Both the position numbers and the translations under genes were made by a program. 64,000 nucleotides of DNA from Actinomadura livida (GTDB lineage: Bacteria; Actinomycetota; Actinomycetes; Streptosporangiales; Streptosporangiaceae), in the NCBI RefSeq assembly GCF_014648675.1, contig NZ_BMRO01000020.1, positions 62,652-126,651 of the forward strand, given 5' to 3'. The notes beneath the pieces are model-generated. The model was given only the letters and a program-made list of their open reading frames with translations. It had not been told where the DNA came from and did not search any database. The first letter of the stretch is position 1. The number at the start of each line of letters is the position of its first letter. This document shows positions 1 through 9,814 of this stretch, in pieces.

Positions 1-178
1 GCGACCTCGGGGGCACGCCGGAGTCGGCCAGCGCCTCGGGCAGGACCTTGAACAGGACGCTGCGCACGGCGAGCTGGTCCCAGTTCGTCCGGCGGCCGTA
101 GCCCTGGACGTCCACGCACAGGATCGACCGGTGCACCGCGTGCGATGGGTCGGCGATACCGTGCAACGGGTCATGCAT
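1..178 (-). CDS. Hypothetical protein, N-terminal part only (runs off the window)
   Basis: An open frame begins at an ATG (plus-strand positions 176-178) and runs off the left edge after 59 codons. The start reads MHDPLHGIADPSHAVHRSIL, followed by CVDVQGYGRRTNWDQLAVR. The pattern I/L-C-V-D-V-x-G-Y/F-G...N-x-x-Q/R-L-A-V-R is one I know from actinobacterial proteins of unknown function whose N-terminus resembles a nucleotide cyclase fold, but with so few residues this is only a resemblance. A GTG 24 nt further in (VHRSIL) could be the true start, because no good ribosome site precedes the ATG. The catalytic region, if any, lies outside the window. Confidence 0.5.
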   Translation of the reverse strand, partial: MHDPLHGIADPSHAVHRSILCVDVQGYGRRTNWDQLAVRSVLFKVLPEALADSGVPPRS

Positions 179-261
179 ATGCACAGTCTTCTGCACGTGC
201 AGCACGGTACTGCAAGATCGCGACCTGGGCAGGGACCTTTGCGCATGTGCATGTGGCCGGA

Positions 262-1020
262 TCAGGCGCCCTGGATCTCGTCCAGGATCTCGGCCAGCAG
301 GCGGGTTCGGATGGCGGTGTCGTCGCCCTCGGGCAGATGCCAGGGGCAGGCGAGGTCCAGCGCGGCGACGCGGCCGGTGGCCATGACGCGGCGGTAGGAC
401 GCGAGCACCGCGTCCCGCGACGGGCCGCCGCCGACCGGGAACCGCAGGCCGGGCAGGTCGCCCTTGTCGATCACGTCCAGGTCGATGTGCAGGACGAGCG
501 GCCCGTCGGGCAGGACGACGTCGTCCACCGGGCAGCGCCGGATCTTCGAGGTCGCGAGGAACTCCGCTTCGGCCGGGTCGAGGTCGCGGGCGTCCACCAG
601 GACGGCGCGCTCCTCCGGCAGCGGGCGCAGCCCCAGCGGGCCGGTGAGCAGCTCGGGATGGTCGCCGATGATCTGCCGCAGCGGCATCCCGCCGATGTAG
701 CCGGACGTGGAGCTCTCCAGGGAGTGGATGTCGCCGTGCCCGTCGAACCAGACGACCGAGGCGTCCACGCCCGCCCGCTGCACGCCCGCGAGGACCGCCG
801 TGGAGACCAGGCAGTCGCCCGACACCACGGTCGGCCGCGTCCCGCCGGCGACCTGGTCGGCGACCTCGGCGGAGACGAGCTCGTACAGCGCGCCGAGGCG
901 CGCCCAGACGTCGCCTTCGGGCAGCTCCCGCGTCACCGGGATGAAACCGGCGGCGGGCAGGGGGAAGGACGAGTCGGGGAGCCGTTCGTCCAGGTGGTAG
1001 GGCACCAGCGTGATCGTCAT
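262..1020 (-). CDS. Arginase/agmatinase-family ureohydrolase
   Basis: A protein of 252 residues with the manganese-binding signature of ureohydrolases: VSGDCLVS near residue 66 (the GGDHS-like position), WFDGHGDIHS near 90 and LHIDLDVID near 177. These supply the Asp/His ligands of the binuclear manganese centre. The family cleaves guanidino groups from arginine, agmatine, formiminoglutamate or related substrates to give urea or formamide; the exact substrate cannot be read here. The length is slightly short for classical arginase (about 300). It sits alone downstream of the sdh operon, separated from it by a hairpin. An ornithine aminotransferase gene lies 15 kb away, which would fit arginine catabolism but is not linked to it. 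Confidence 0.85.
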   Translation of the reverse strand: MTITLVPYHLDERLPDSSFPLPAAGFIPVTRELPEGDVWARLGALYELVSAEVADQVAGGTRPTVVSGDCLVSTAVLAGVQRAGVDASVVWFDGHGDIHSLESSTSGYIGGMPLRQIIGDHPELLTGPLGLRPLPEERAVLVDARDLDPAEAEFLATSKIRRCPVDDVVLPDGPLVLHIDLDVIDKGDLPGLRFPVGGGPSRDAVLASYRRVMATGRVAALDLACPWHLPEGDDTAIRTRLLAEILDEIQGA

Positions 1021-1064
1021 GGGTCCACAGTAAGGGGCGCGCTCGCCAGGGCTTGGAAATGAAT

Positions 1065-1092
1065 GACCCCGCCCGGTACTCCGGGCGGGGTC
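1065..1092 (-). terminator. Intrinsic-type terminator of the sdhCAB operon
   Basis: A perfect 12-bp GC-rich stem (GACCCCGCCCGG / CCGGGCGGGGTC) closes a 4-nt loop 22 bases past the sdhB stop. On the minus strand it is followed by the moderately T-rich ATTCATTTCC. It separates the sdh operon from the arginase-family gene, which starts 45 nt further on. Confidence 0.75.
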
Positions 1093-1114
1093 CGTCCATG
1101 GGGCGCCGTGCGGG

Positions 1115-1869
1115 TCAGCGCTTCTTTCCGCCCGCGGTGGCCTTCAGGTAGTCGTGGTTCAGCCGGCCGATGACGTCCAGGGGGATGCCCTTGGGGCAGG
1201 CGGCGGTGCACTCACCGGTGTTGGTGCAGCCGCCGAAGCCCTCCTCGTCGTGGGTCTCCAGCATGGACACGACCCGGTCCCAGCGCTCCGGCTGGCCCTG
1301 CGGCATCAGCCCGAGGTGGGTGACCTTGGCGCCGAGGAACAGGGCGGCCGAGCCGTTCGGGCAGGCCGCGACGCAGGCGCCGCAGCCGATGCACTCGGCG
1401 GCCTCGAACGCCTGGTCGGCGTCGGGCTTCGGGACGGGCACGGCGTGCGCCTCGGGCGCGGTGCCGGTCGGCGCGGTGATGTAGCCGCCCGCCTGGATCA
1501 TCCGGTCGAACGCGGAGCGGTCGACCACCAGGTCCTTGACGACCGGGAACGCCGCCGCCCGCCACGGCTCGATGTCGATGACCTCGCCGTCCTTGAACTT
1601 GCGCATGTGGAGCTGGCACGTGGTGGTGGCGCGCTCCGGGCCGTGCGGGGTGCCGTTGATGACGAGCGAGCACATGCCGCAGATGCCCTCGCGGCAGTCG
1701 TGGTCGAACGCGACCGGCTCCTCGCCCTCGGCGATGAGCCGCTCGTTGAGGACGTCGAGCATCTCCAGGAACGAGGCGTCGGGGGAGACGTCGTCGAGCT
1801 TGTACTCGACCATCCTCCCCTTGTCCTCGGGGCCGCTCTGGCGCCAGACGCGCAGTGTGAGCTTCATCG

Positions 1870-1873
<4 letters not shown>
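1115..1873 (-). CDS. sdhB: Succinate dehydrogenase iron-sulfur subunit
   Basis: The electron-transfer subunit of succinate:menaquinone oxidoreductase, 252 residues. The N-terminal 2Fe-2S ferredoxin domain carries CREGICGMC plus a downstream TCQLH cysteine. The C-terminal helical domain carries CIGCGACVAACPNG and CTNTGECTAACP for the 4Fe-4S and 3Fe-4S clusters. The GTG start overlaps the sdhA stop as GTGA, so the two are translationally coupled; an ATG two codons later is an alternative. It is the last gene of sdhC-sdhA-sdhB, and a strong hairpin follows 22 nt downstream. The domain order and the diheme type of SdhC place the complex with the B. subtilis/actinobacterial menaquinone-linked enzymes. 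Confidence 0.97.
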
Positions 1874-3810
<1,937 letters not shown>

Positions 3811-3812
3811 GG

Positions 3813-4502
3813 TCAGCTCACCCATCCGAACGTGATGGAGACGGGGACGGCGACGAAACCGAGCGTCACGACCGCCGCGATGGTTCCGGACAGCCCGCGG
3901 AGCAGCCGCTCCGTGCGCGGGGTCCGCAGCCCGAGGGTCTGGCACGCGCTCCAGATGCCGTGGTGGAGGTGCGCGCCGACGAGCAGGACCGCGACGACGT
4001 ACCAGACGGTGATGTACCAGCGGGACGGGTCGAAGTCGGCGATCATCCGCTGGTAGGGCGTGGCGTCGCCGCCGAGCGGGTTCACGACGAAGAACGTCAG
4101 GTCCAGCAGGTGCCAGACGACGTAGAACGCGATGATGACGCCGCCGTACCGCATCGTGCGGGCGGCGTAGCCCTGCGCGTGCGACTTCTTCTTGGCCTGG
4201 TACTTCACCGGCCGCGCGGCCGACGCGCGCCGGGCGAGCGACACCGCCGACCACATGTGCAGGACGATCGCCACCACCAGGCCGGCCTCCAGGAGCGTGA
4301 GGACGGTCCGGTACGGCACGGCGGGCTCGCCGAGCGTGCGCAGCCAGTGCGCGTAGTCGTTGAAGCTCTCCGCCCCGAAGAAGATCTTCAGGTTCCCGAT
4401 CATGTGCGTGATCAGGAAGAGCACGAGGACGGCGCCGGTCACCGCCATGACGGCCTTCTTGCCGACGGTCGACCGGTAGATCGCAGGTATCGCTACAGCC
4501 AC
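3813..4502 (-). CDS. sdhC: Succinate dehydrogenase cytochrome b558-type membrane anchor
   Basis: A protein of 229 residues with five hydrophobic spans, matching the single-chain diheme cytochrome b anchors of B. subtilis-type succinate dehydrogenases (no separate SdhD is present). Histidines in predicted membrane segments (LITHMIGN, VLHMWSA, VVWHLLDL, GAHLHHGIWS) are the likely haem ligands. It holds the SdhAB catalytic part at the inner face of the membrane and passes electrons to menaquinone. GTG start with GAGG just upstream. First gene of the operon; a 15-bp palindrome lies 60 nt upstream. Confidence 0.93.
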   Translation of the reverse strand: MAVAIPAIYRSTVGKKAVMAVTGAVLVLFLITHMIGNLKIFFGAESFNDYAHWLRTLGEPAVPYRTVLTLLEAGLVVAIVLHMWSAVSLARRASAARPVKYQAKKKSHAQGYAARTMRYGGVIIAFYVVWHLLDLTFFVVNPLGGDATPYQRMIADFDPSRWYITVWYVVAVLLVGAHLHHGIWSACQTLGLRTPRTERLLRGLSGTIAAVVTLGFVAVPVSITFGWVS

Positions 4503-4561
4503 GTCCTCGAAGCTATGCCGACCTGGGCTGAGAGTTCCAAGTCATCAGCGCACTGGTTTCG

Positions 4562-4576
4562 ATAGCCTCAGGCTAT
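4562..4576. promoter_or_regulatory. Palindrome upstream of sdhC, candidate operator
   Basis: ATAGCC-TCA-GGCTAT is a perfect 6-bp inverted repeat with a 3-nt spacer, 60-74 nt upstream of the sdhC start in an otherwise gene-free 200-nt gap. Its position suits a repressor or activator site. The binding protein is unknown. Confidence 0.35.
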
Positions 4577-4702
4577 GAAGCCAAGCAGAACGGACGTTGT
4601 GCCCGTTTCGTGATAGACCACGCGGTGAGTGACTTCACAGGACGATCCGGAACTCACCGGGCGGGTGATCGAGAAGACGTTGACGAGGTCGGCGGCGGTG
4701 TG

Positions 4703-5950
4703 TCAGGACCGCGCGAGACGTGCCGCTCCGCCGTCGTCATGCTGCCGCGACAGCAGCAGCACGGCGAGGTCGTCGGTCAGGGCGTCGCCGTTGAGGCGCT
4801 CGACGTCGGTGACGAGCACGTCGATGAGGGACCGTCCCGTGGCGCCCCCGGCGCGGGCGCGGTGCGCCAGCTCGACGAGCCCCTCGGTGCCGAGCCGCTC
4901 GGACCCCGCGCCGACCTTCCCCTCGATGAGGCCGTCGGTGTAGAGCATCAGCGCCCACGACTCGCCGAGGTCGATCTCGGTGGTCGGCCACTCGGCGCCG
5001 GGCACCAGGCCGAGCGCCGGGCCGTGCGCGTAGTCCGGCAGCGCCGACACCTCGAACCCGCCGTCCCCGGGGATCCCGCGGAACAGCAGCGGGGCGGGGT
5101 GCCCGGCCAGGTGCATCCGCGCCGTCCGCCGCGACGGCGCGATCGTGATCATGCAGAGCGTGGTGAAGATCTCCTCGCTGCGCCGCTCGTGGCCGAGGAC
5201 GCTGTCGAGGGTGCCGAGGAGTTGCTCGCCGGTGTGGCCGGCGAGCACGAGCGTCCGCCACGCCATCCGGAGCTGGACGCCTAGCGCGGCCTCGTCGGGC
5301 CCGTGCCCGCACACGTCGCCGATGACGAGGTGGACTGCGCCGCCCTCGGTCTGCACGGTGTCGTAGAAGTCGCCGCCGAGCAGGGCCCGCCGCCGGCCGG
5401 GCCGGTAGCGGGTGTGGTGCCGCAGCGAGGGGTCGTCGATCAGCGGGACGGGCAGCAGGCCGCGCTCCAGCCGGGCGTTCTCCCGGCCGACGATGCGGGC
5501 CTCGACCAGCCGCCGCTCGGTCTCCTCCGAGCGCTTGCGCTCGATGGCGTAGCGGATGGCGCGGGCCAGCAGCGGCGCGTCCACCTGCTGCTTGACCAGG
5601 TAGTCCTCGGCGCCGGCGGCGACCGCCCGCACGCCGAGGTGGGCGTCGTCGATGCCGGTCAGGACCACGACGGCGGCGGACCCGGACAGGGCGAGGACCT
5701 GCCGCAGCCCGTCGAGCCGGTCGATGCCGGGGGTGGACAGGTCGACGATGATGCACTGGGTGCGCCGCGTCAGGGCCCGCCCGGCGGCGGCGAGGTCGCC
5801 GACGACGTTGATCTCGACGTCCATGCCGCTCTCGGCGAGCATCTTCTCGACCATGAGGACGTCGCCGGGGTCGTCGTCGATGAGGAGCAGGTCGACCCTG
5901 TCCCCGGCTCCCGGCATGAGGGGATACGTCTGGTGACTGATGGTGCTCAC
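4703..5950 (-). CDS. Response regulator receiver fused to PP2C-type (RsbU/SpoIIE) phosphatase
   Basis: A cytosolic signalling protein of 415 residues. Residues about 18-140 form a receiver domain with the acidic pair in LLLIDDDPGD, a phospho-acceptor-region IIVDLSTPGID, and the conserved Lys in DYLVKQQ. A helical linker follows (RAIRYAIERKRSEETERR). The C-terminal PP2C/SpoIIE domain shows LLGGDFYDTV, VIGDVCGHGPDEAAL, LMLYTDGLIE and DDLAVLLL, the metal-binding aspartates. Such proteins dephosphorylate anti-sigma-factor antagonists in partner-switching pathways. I chose the GTG at 5950 (VSTISHQTYP) because GGAAG precedes it; the frame is open a further 49 codons upstream with non-conserved sequence. 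No sensor kinase is adjacent. Confidence 0.88.
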   Translation of the reverse strand: MSTISHQTYPLMPGAGDRVDLLLIDDDPGDVLMVEKMLAESGMDVEINVVGDLAAAGRALTRRTQCIIVDLSTPGIDRLDGLRQVLALSGSAAVVVLTGIDDAHLGVRAVAAGAEDYLVKQQVDAPLLARAIRYAIERKRSEETERRLVEARIVGRENARLERGLLPVPLIDDPSLRHHTRYRPGRRRALLGGDFYDTVQTEGGAVHLVIGDVCGHGPDEAALGVQLRMAWRTLVLAGHTGEQLLGTLDSVLGHERRSEEIFTTLCMITIAPSRRTARMHLAGHPAPLLFRGIPGDGGFEVSALPDYAHGPALGLVPGAEWPTTEIDLGESWALMLYTDGLIEGKVGAGSERLGTEGLVELAHRARAGGATGRSLIDVLVTDVERLNGDALTDDLAVLLLSRQHDDGGAARLARS

Positions 5951-6242
5951 AAGGGCTTCCGAAAAGTCGGGCTGGCGACTGGCAGCGGTCACGGCGTCCC
6001 GCGCGTTCCCCGCGGCACGGGGAGCGGTGCGCGCCGCGCCGGGGGAGCGGCATTGGCCTAGCCGCCGGGATCCCGGCTCAAGGAGCGGAGTAAGCATCGC
6101 TCCGTTGATCAGACCCTAGCGTGTCCTGACCTCGCGCGGCACCCCTGGACATCATCGGGCAGGGTTTCGGACGAGCCGTAACCCGCGCCGACCACCGGAA
6201 AACCAGTCGAACTTTCGCACGTCCGCTGCATAACCTTCGTCC

Positions 6243-8102
6243 GTGAAGCCGTTGCCGGAAAAAGATCCTGGCACGCCCGGCCATGCCGTTCGAGGGGGGA
6301 CGGGCCCCCGCGCGTCCCGCGGCGGCTCCGGCGCCGTTCACATCTCACCGGCGCGCTACCTGCTGTGGCTGCTGCGCCTCCAGTGGCGCAGCTGCGCGGC
6401 GGGCGCCGCCCTCGGCGTGGTCTGGATGCTCAGCCAGGCGCTCATGCCCGCCGCGATCGGCCGCGCCCTCGGCGACGGCGTCGCGGCACGGGACGAGCGC
6501 GCCCTGCTGACCTGGGCCGGGGTCCTGCTCGCGCTCGGCGTCCTCCAGGCGGTGGCCAGCGCCTTCCGGCACCGGCTCGCGGTGTTCAACTGGCTCGCGG
6601 CCTCGTACCGGACGGTCCAGCTCGTCACCCGGCAGGCGACCCGGCTCGGCGGGACGCTGCCGAAGCGGCTGAGCACGGGCGAGATGATGAGCATCGGCCT
6701 GTCGGACGTCGTCCACATCGGCGGCGCGCTGGACATCATCTCCCGGGGGACCGGCGCCGTCGTGGCCATCATCGCCGTCGCGGGCATCCTGCTGGCGACC
6801 TCGCCCACGCTCGGCCTCATCGTGCTGGTGGGCGTACCGGTCATCCTGGCGGTGGCCGCGCCGCTGCTGCGGCCCTACCGCGACCGGGAGCGGGAGCACC
6901 GGGAGCTGGTCGGCGAGCTGAGCACGCACGCCGCCGACCTGGTCGCCGGCCTGCGGGTGCTGCGCGGCATCGGCGGCGAGGCGATGTTCTCCGGCCGCTA
7001 CCGCGCCGAGTCCCAGCGGGTGCGGCGGGCGGGGGTCGCGGTCGCGCGGGCCGAGACGCGGCTGAGCGGCGCCGAGGTGCTGCTGCCCGGACTGCTGGTC
7101 GCGCTGGTGACCTGGGCCGGTGCCCGGTTCGCCGTGCAGGGGTCGATCGGCGTGGGCGAGCTGGTCACGTGCTACGGCTACGCGGTGTTCCTGATCATCC
7201 CGCTGAAGACCGTCGGGGAGGCCGCGGGACGTATCACCCAGGCGCTGGTCGCGGCGGGCCGTGTCACGGCCCTGCTGGCCATGGAGCCGGAGTTGCGGCA
7301 CGCCGGGACCGCGCGTCCGGAGGGGCCCCTCCATGTCACCGACGTCGCGTCGGGACTGGTCGTGCGCGACGGCCGGGTCACCGCGGTCGCGGCGGCGGAC
7401 CCGCGCGACGCGCAGGCCGTCGCCGACCGGCTCGGCCGGTACGTGCCGGGCGTGGTCGACTTCGGCGGCGTTCCGCTGCACACCGTCGCGGACGTCCGGC
7501 GCCGGGTCCTCGTCGCGGTCAACGAGGACCGCCTGTTCTCCGGCCCACTCGCCGAGAGCCTCGCCCCGGACGGTGATGAAGACGGCGATGAAGACGGCGA
7601 TGGAGCGGCGCTGCGCGCGGCCGTCCATGCGGCCTGCGCCGAGGACGTCGTCGACTCCGTCGGCCTGGACGCGCATGTGGTCGAGGCGGGGCGGGAGTTC
7701 TCGGGCGGGCAGCAGCAGCGCCTCCGCCTAGCACGGGCGCTCGTCGCCGACCCGGACCTCCTTGTCCTGGTGGAACCGACCAGTGCGGTGGACGCGCACA
7801 CTGAGGCGCGCATTGCCGACCGGCTCGGCCCAGCGCGCGCGGGACGCACCACCGTGGTGTGCACCACGAGCCCACTGATGCTGGACCGGGCCGACCACGT
7901 GGCCTTCGTCCTGGACGGCCAGGTCGTCGCGGAAGGAACCCACCGCGACCTCCTGGACACCGAACCGCGCTACGCGGCCACGGTGACCAGGGAAGAGGCC
8001 ACGGCCCCGGTGCAGACCGAGAAACTCGAACAGACCGAGAAACCCGAGCAGCTTGACCCCGACCAGAGCATGGACAAGACCGCTGAGAGGGCGGGGACGT
8101 GA
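6243..8102 (+). CDS. ABC exporter half-transporter with degenerate nucleotide-binding domain
   Basis: A protein of 619 residues: a six-helix exporter membrane domain (about 40-340) followed by a nucleotide-binding domain. The NBD keeps the ABC signature FSGGQQQRLRLARAL and a Walker-B-like LLVLVEPTSAVD, but the Walker A P-loop is gone (VTAVAAADPRDAQAVADRL stands at its place) and the Walker B aspartate is Val. An acidic insert, DGDEDGDEDGDG, lies ahead of the signature. It cannot bind ATP canonically alone; paired with the next gene it would supply the signature side of the single active site. GTG start with a weak ribosome site, so the true start may lie a little downstream. Substrate unknown. 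Confidence 0.85.
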   Translation: MKPLPEKDPGTPGHAVRGGTGPRASRGGSGAVHISPARYLLWLLRLQWRSCAAGAALGVVWMLSQALMPAAIGRALGDGVAARDERALLTWAGVLLALGVLQAVASAFRHRLAVFNWLAASYRTVQLVTRQATRLGGTLPKRLSTGEMMSIGLSDVVHIGGALDIISRGTGAVVAIIAVAGILLATSPTLGLIVLVGVPVILAVAAPLLRPYRDREREHRELVGELSTHAADLVAGLRVLRGIGGEAMFSGRYRAESQRVRRAGVAVARAETRLSGAEVLLPGLLVALVTWAGARFAVQGSIGVGELVTCYGYAVFLIIPLKTVGEAAGRITQALVAAGRVTALLAMEPELRHAGTARPEGPLHVTDVASGLVVRDGRVTAVAAADPRDAQAVADRLGRYVPGVVDFGGVPLHTVADVRRRVLVAVNEDRLFSGPLAESLAPDGDEDGDEDGDGAALRAAVHAACAEDVVDSVGLDAHVVEAGREFSGGQQQRLRLARALVADPDLLVLVEPTSAVDAHTEARIADRLGPARAGRTTVVCTTSPLMLDRADHVAFVLDGQVVAEGTHRDLLDTEPRYAATVTREEATAPVQTEKLEQTEKPEQLDPDQSMDKTAERAGT

Positions 8103-9814
8103 GCGCCGAGACACTGCCGGTGGCGACACCGGCGCAGGTGCGCGCGTACGCGCGGCGCCTCGTCGTGAGGTATCCCCGCGACCTCGCCGTCGTCCTCGCC
8201 CTGCACGGGCTGGCGGCCGTGACGGGCCTGGTGACGCCGCGCCTGCTCGGCGCCCTGGTCGAGGGCGTCCGCGACGGCCGGGCCGACGTCGACACGACCG
8301 GCCTGGCCATCGCCGGGTTCGTCATCGTCCAGGGCATCCTGACCCGCTACGCCTACTTCGCGTCCGCGAAGCTCGGCGAGCGGGTGCTGGCCGGGCTGCG
8401 CGAGGAGTTCGTCGACCGCGTCCTGGCGCTGCCGCTGTCGCGGGTCGAGCGGGCGGGCACCGGCGACCTGGTCACCCGCGCGTCCCGGGACGTGGACACG
8501 CTGAGCACGTCCGTCCGCTACGCGATGCCGGAGACGCTCGTCGCCGTCGTCGTCTGCGCGCTGACGGCCGGCGCGCTGCTGCTGAACGGCCCTCTGGTCG
8601 CGCTGCCCGCCCTGGTCGGCGTGCCGCTGCTGTGGACGGTGATGCGCTGGTACCTGCCCCGCGCCCACGGCGGGTACCTGCGGGAGAACGCCGCCTGGTC
8701 GCGGATCGCCGACGGGCTGACCGAGACGGTCCAGGGTGCCCGGACGGTCGAGGCGCTCGGGCTGGAGGACCGCCGGCACGCACGCGTCGACGCCGACATC
8801 GCGGCGTCCTACCGGGCCGAGCGGTACACCCTGCGCCTGCGCATGATCCTGTTCCCGGTCGCGGAACTCGGCTTCATGCTGCCCGTCGCGGCGACGCTGC
8901 TCGTCGGCGGCCTCCTCTACATCAACGGCATGGCGTCCCTCGCGCAGGTCACCGCCGCGACCCTGTACGCGCAGCAGCTCATCGCCCCGGTGGACACGAT
9001 GCTCTCCTGGCTGGACGAACTCCAGCTCGGCGGCGCGTCCATGGCCCGCCTGCTCGGCGTGGGGAACATCCCGCCCGACCGCTCGCCGAACGGCAGCCGG
9101 CCGTCCGGCGAGCGGCTCACGGCACGCGACGTCCGCTACTCCTACCGCTCCGGCACGGACGTGCTGCACGGCGTGGACCTCGACCTGAGGCCCGGTGAGC
9201 GCCTCGCCGTGGTCGGGCCCAGCGGCGCGGGCAAGTCGACCCTCGGCCGCCTGCTCGCGGGGGTCGACGGCCCGCGCTCCGGCTCCGTCACGATCGGCGG
9301 CGTACCGCTGGTGGAGCTGCCGCTGGACGAGCTGCGCGGCCACGTCGCCCTGGTCACCCAGGAGCACCACGTGTTCCGCGGCACGATCCGCGAGAACCTC
9401 GTGATGGCCCGCCCGGACGCGTCCGACGCCGAGCTGGAGCGGGTCCTCGCGGCGGTCGACTGGGACGGCCCCGGCCTGGCCGCGAGCACCGGCTCCGGCG
9501 GCGAGACCCTGACGCCCGCGCAGGCGCAGCAGCTCGCGCTGGCCCGGCTCGTCCTCGCCGACCCGCACACCCTCGTGCTGGACGAGGCGACCTCCCTCCT
9601 CGACCCGCGCGCCGCCCGCCGCCTGGAGCGCTCGCTCGCCGCCGTCCTGGACGGCCGGACCGTCGTGGCGATCGCGCACCGCCTCCACACCGCCCACGAC
9701 GCCGACCGCGTGGCGGTGGTGGAGGACGGCCGCATCACCGAACTCGGCGCCCACGACGAACTCGTCGCCGCCGACGGCCCCTACGCCGCCCTGTGGCGCA
9801 GCTGGAGGTCCTAG
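8099..9814 (+). CDS. ABC exporter half-transporter, catalytic partner
   Basis: A protein of 571 residues with an exporter membrane domain (about 35-320) and an NBD with intact Walker A (VVGPSGAGKSTLGRLL), Q-loop (LVTQEHHVF), Walker B (TLVLDEATSLLD) and H-loop (VAIAHRLHT). Its own signature is degenerate: LTPAQAQQLALARL replaces the usual LSGGQ. It starts by GTGA overlap with the preceding gene, so the two are made together and almost certainly form a heterodimer. Its stop overlaps that of the convergent S9 peptidase gene by 4 nt. The family exports lipids, peptides, siderophores or drugs; nothing nearby identifies the cargo. Confidence 0.9.
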   Translation: MSAETLPVATPAQVRAYARRLVVRYPRDLAVVLALHGLAAVTGLVTPRLLGALVEGVRDGRADVDTTGLAIAGFVIVQGILTRYAYFASAKLGERVLAGLREEFVDRVLALPLSRVERAGTGDLVTRASRDVDTLSTSVRYAMPETLVAVVVCALTAGALLLNGPLVALPALVGVPLLWTVMRWYLPRAHGGYLRENAAWSRIADGLTETVQGARTVEALGLEDRRHARVDADIAASYRAERYTLRLRMILFPVAELGFMLPVAATLLVGGLLYINGMASLAQVTAATLYAQQLIAPVDTMLSWLDELQLGGASMARLLGVGNIPPDRSPNGSRPSGERLTARDVRYSYRSGTDVLHGVDLDLRPGERLAVVGPSGAGKSTLGRLLAGVDGPRSGSVTIGGVPLVELPLDELRGHVALVTQEHHVFRGTIRENLVMARPDASDAELERVLAAVDWDGPGLAASTGSGGETLTPAQAQQLALARLVLADPHTLVLDEATSLLDPRAARRLERSLAAVLDGRTVVAIAHRLHTAHDADRVAVVEDGRITELGAHDELVAADGPYAALWRSWRS

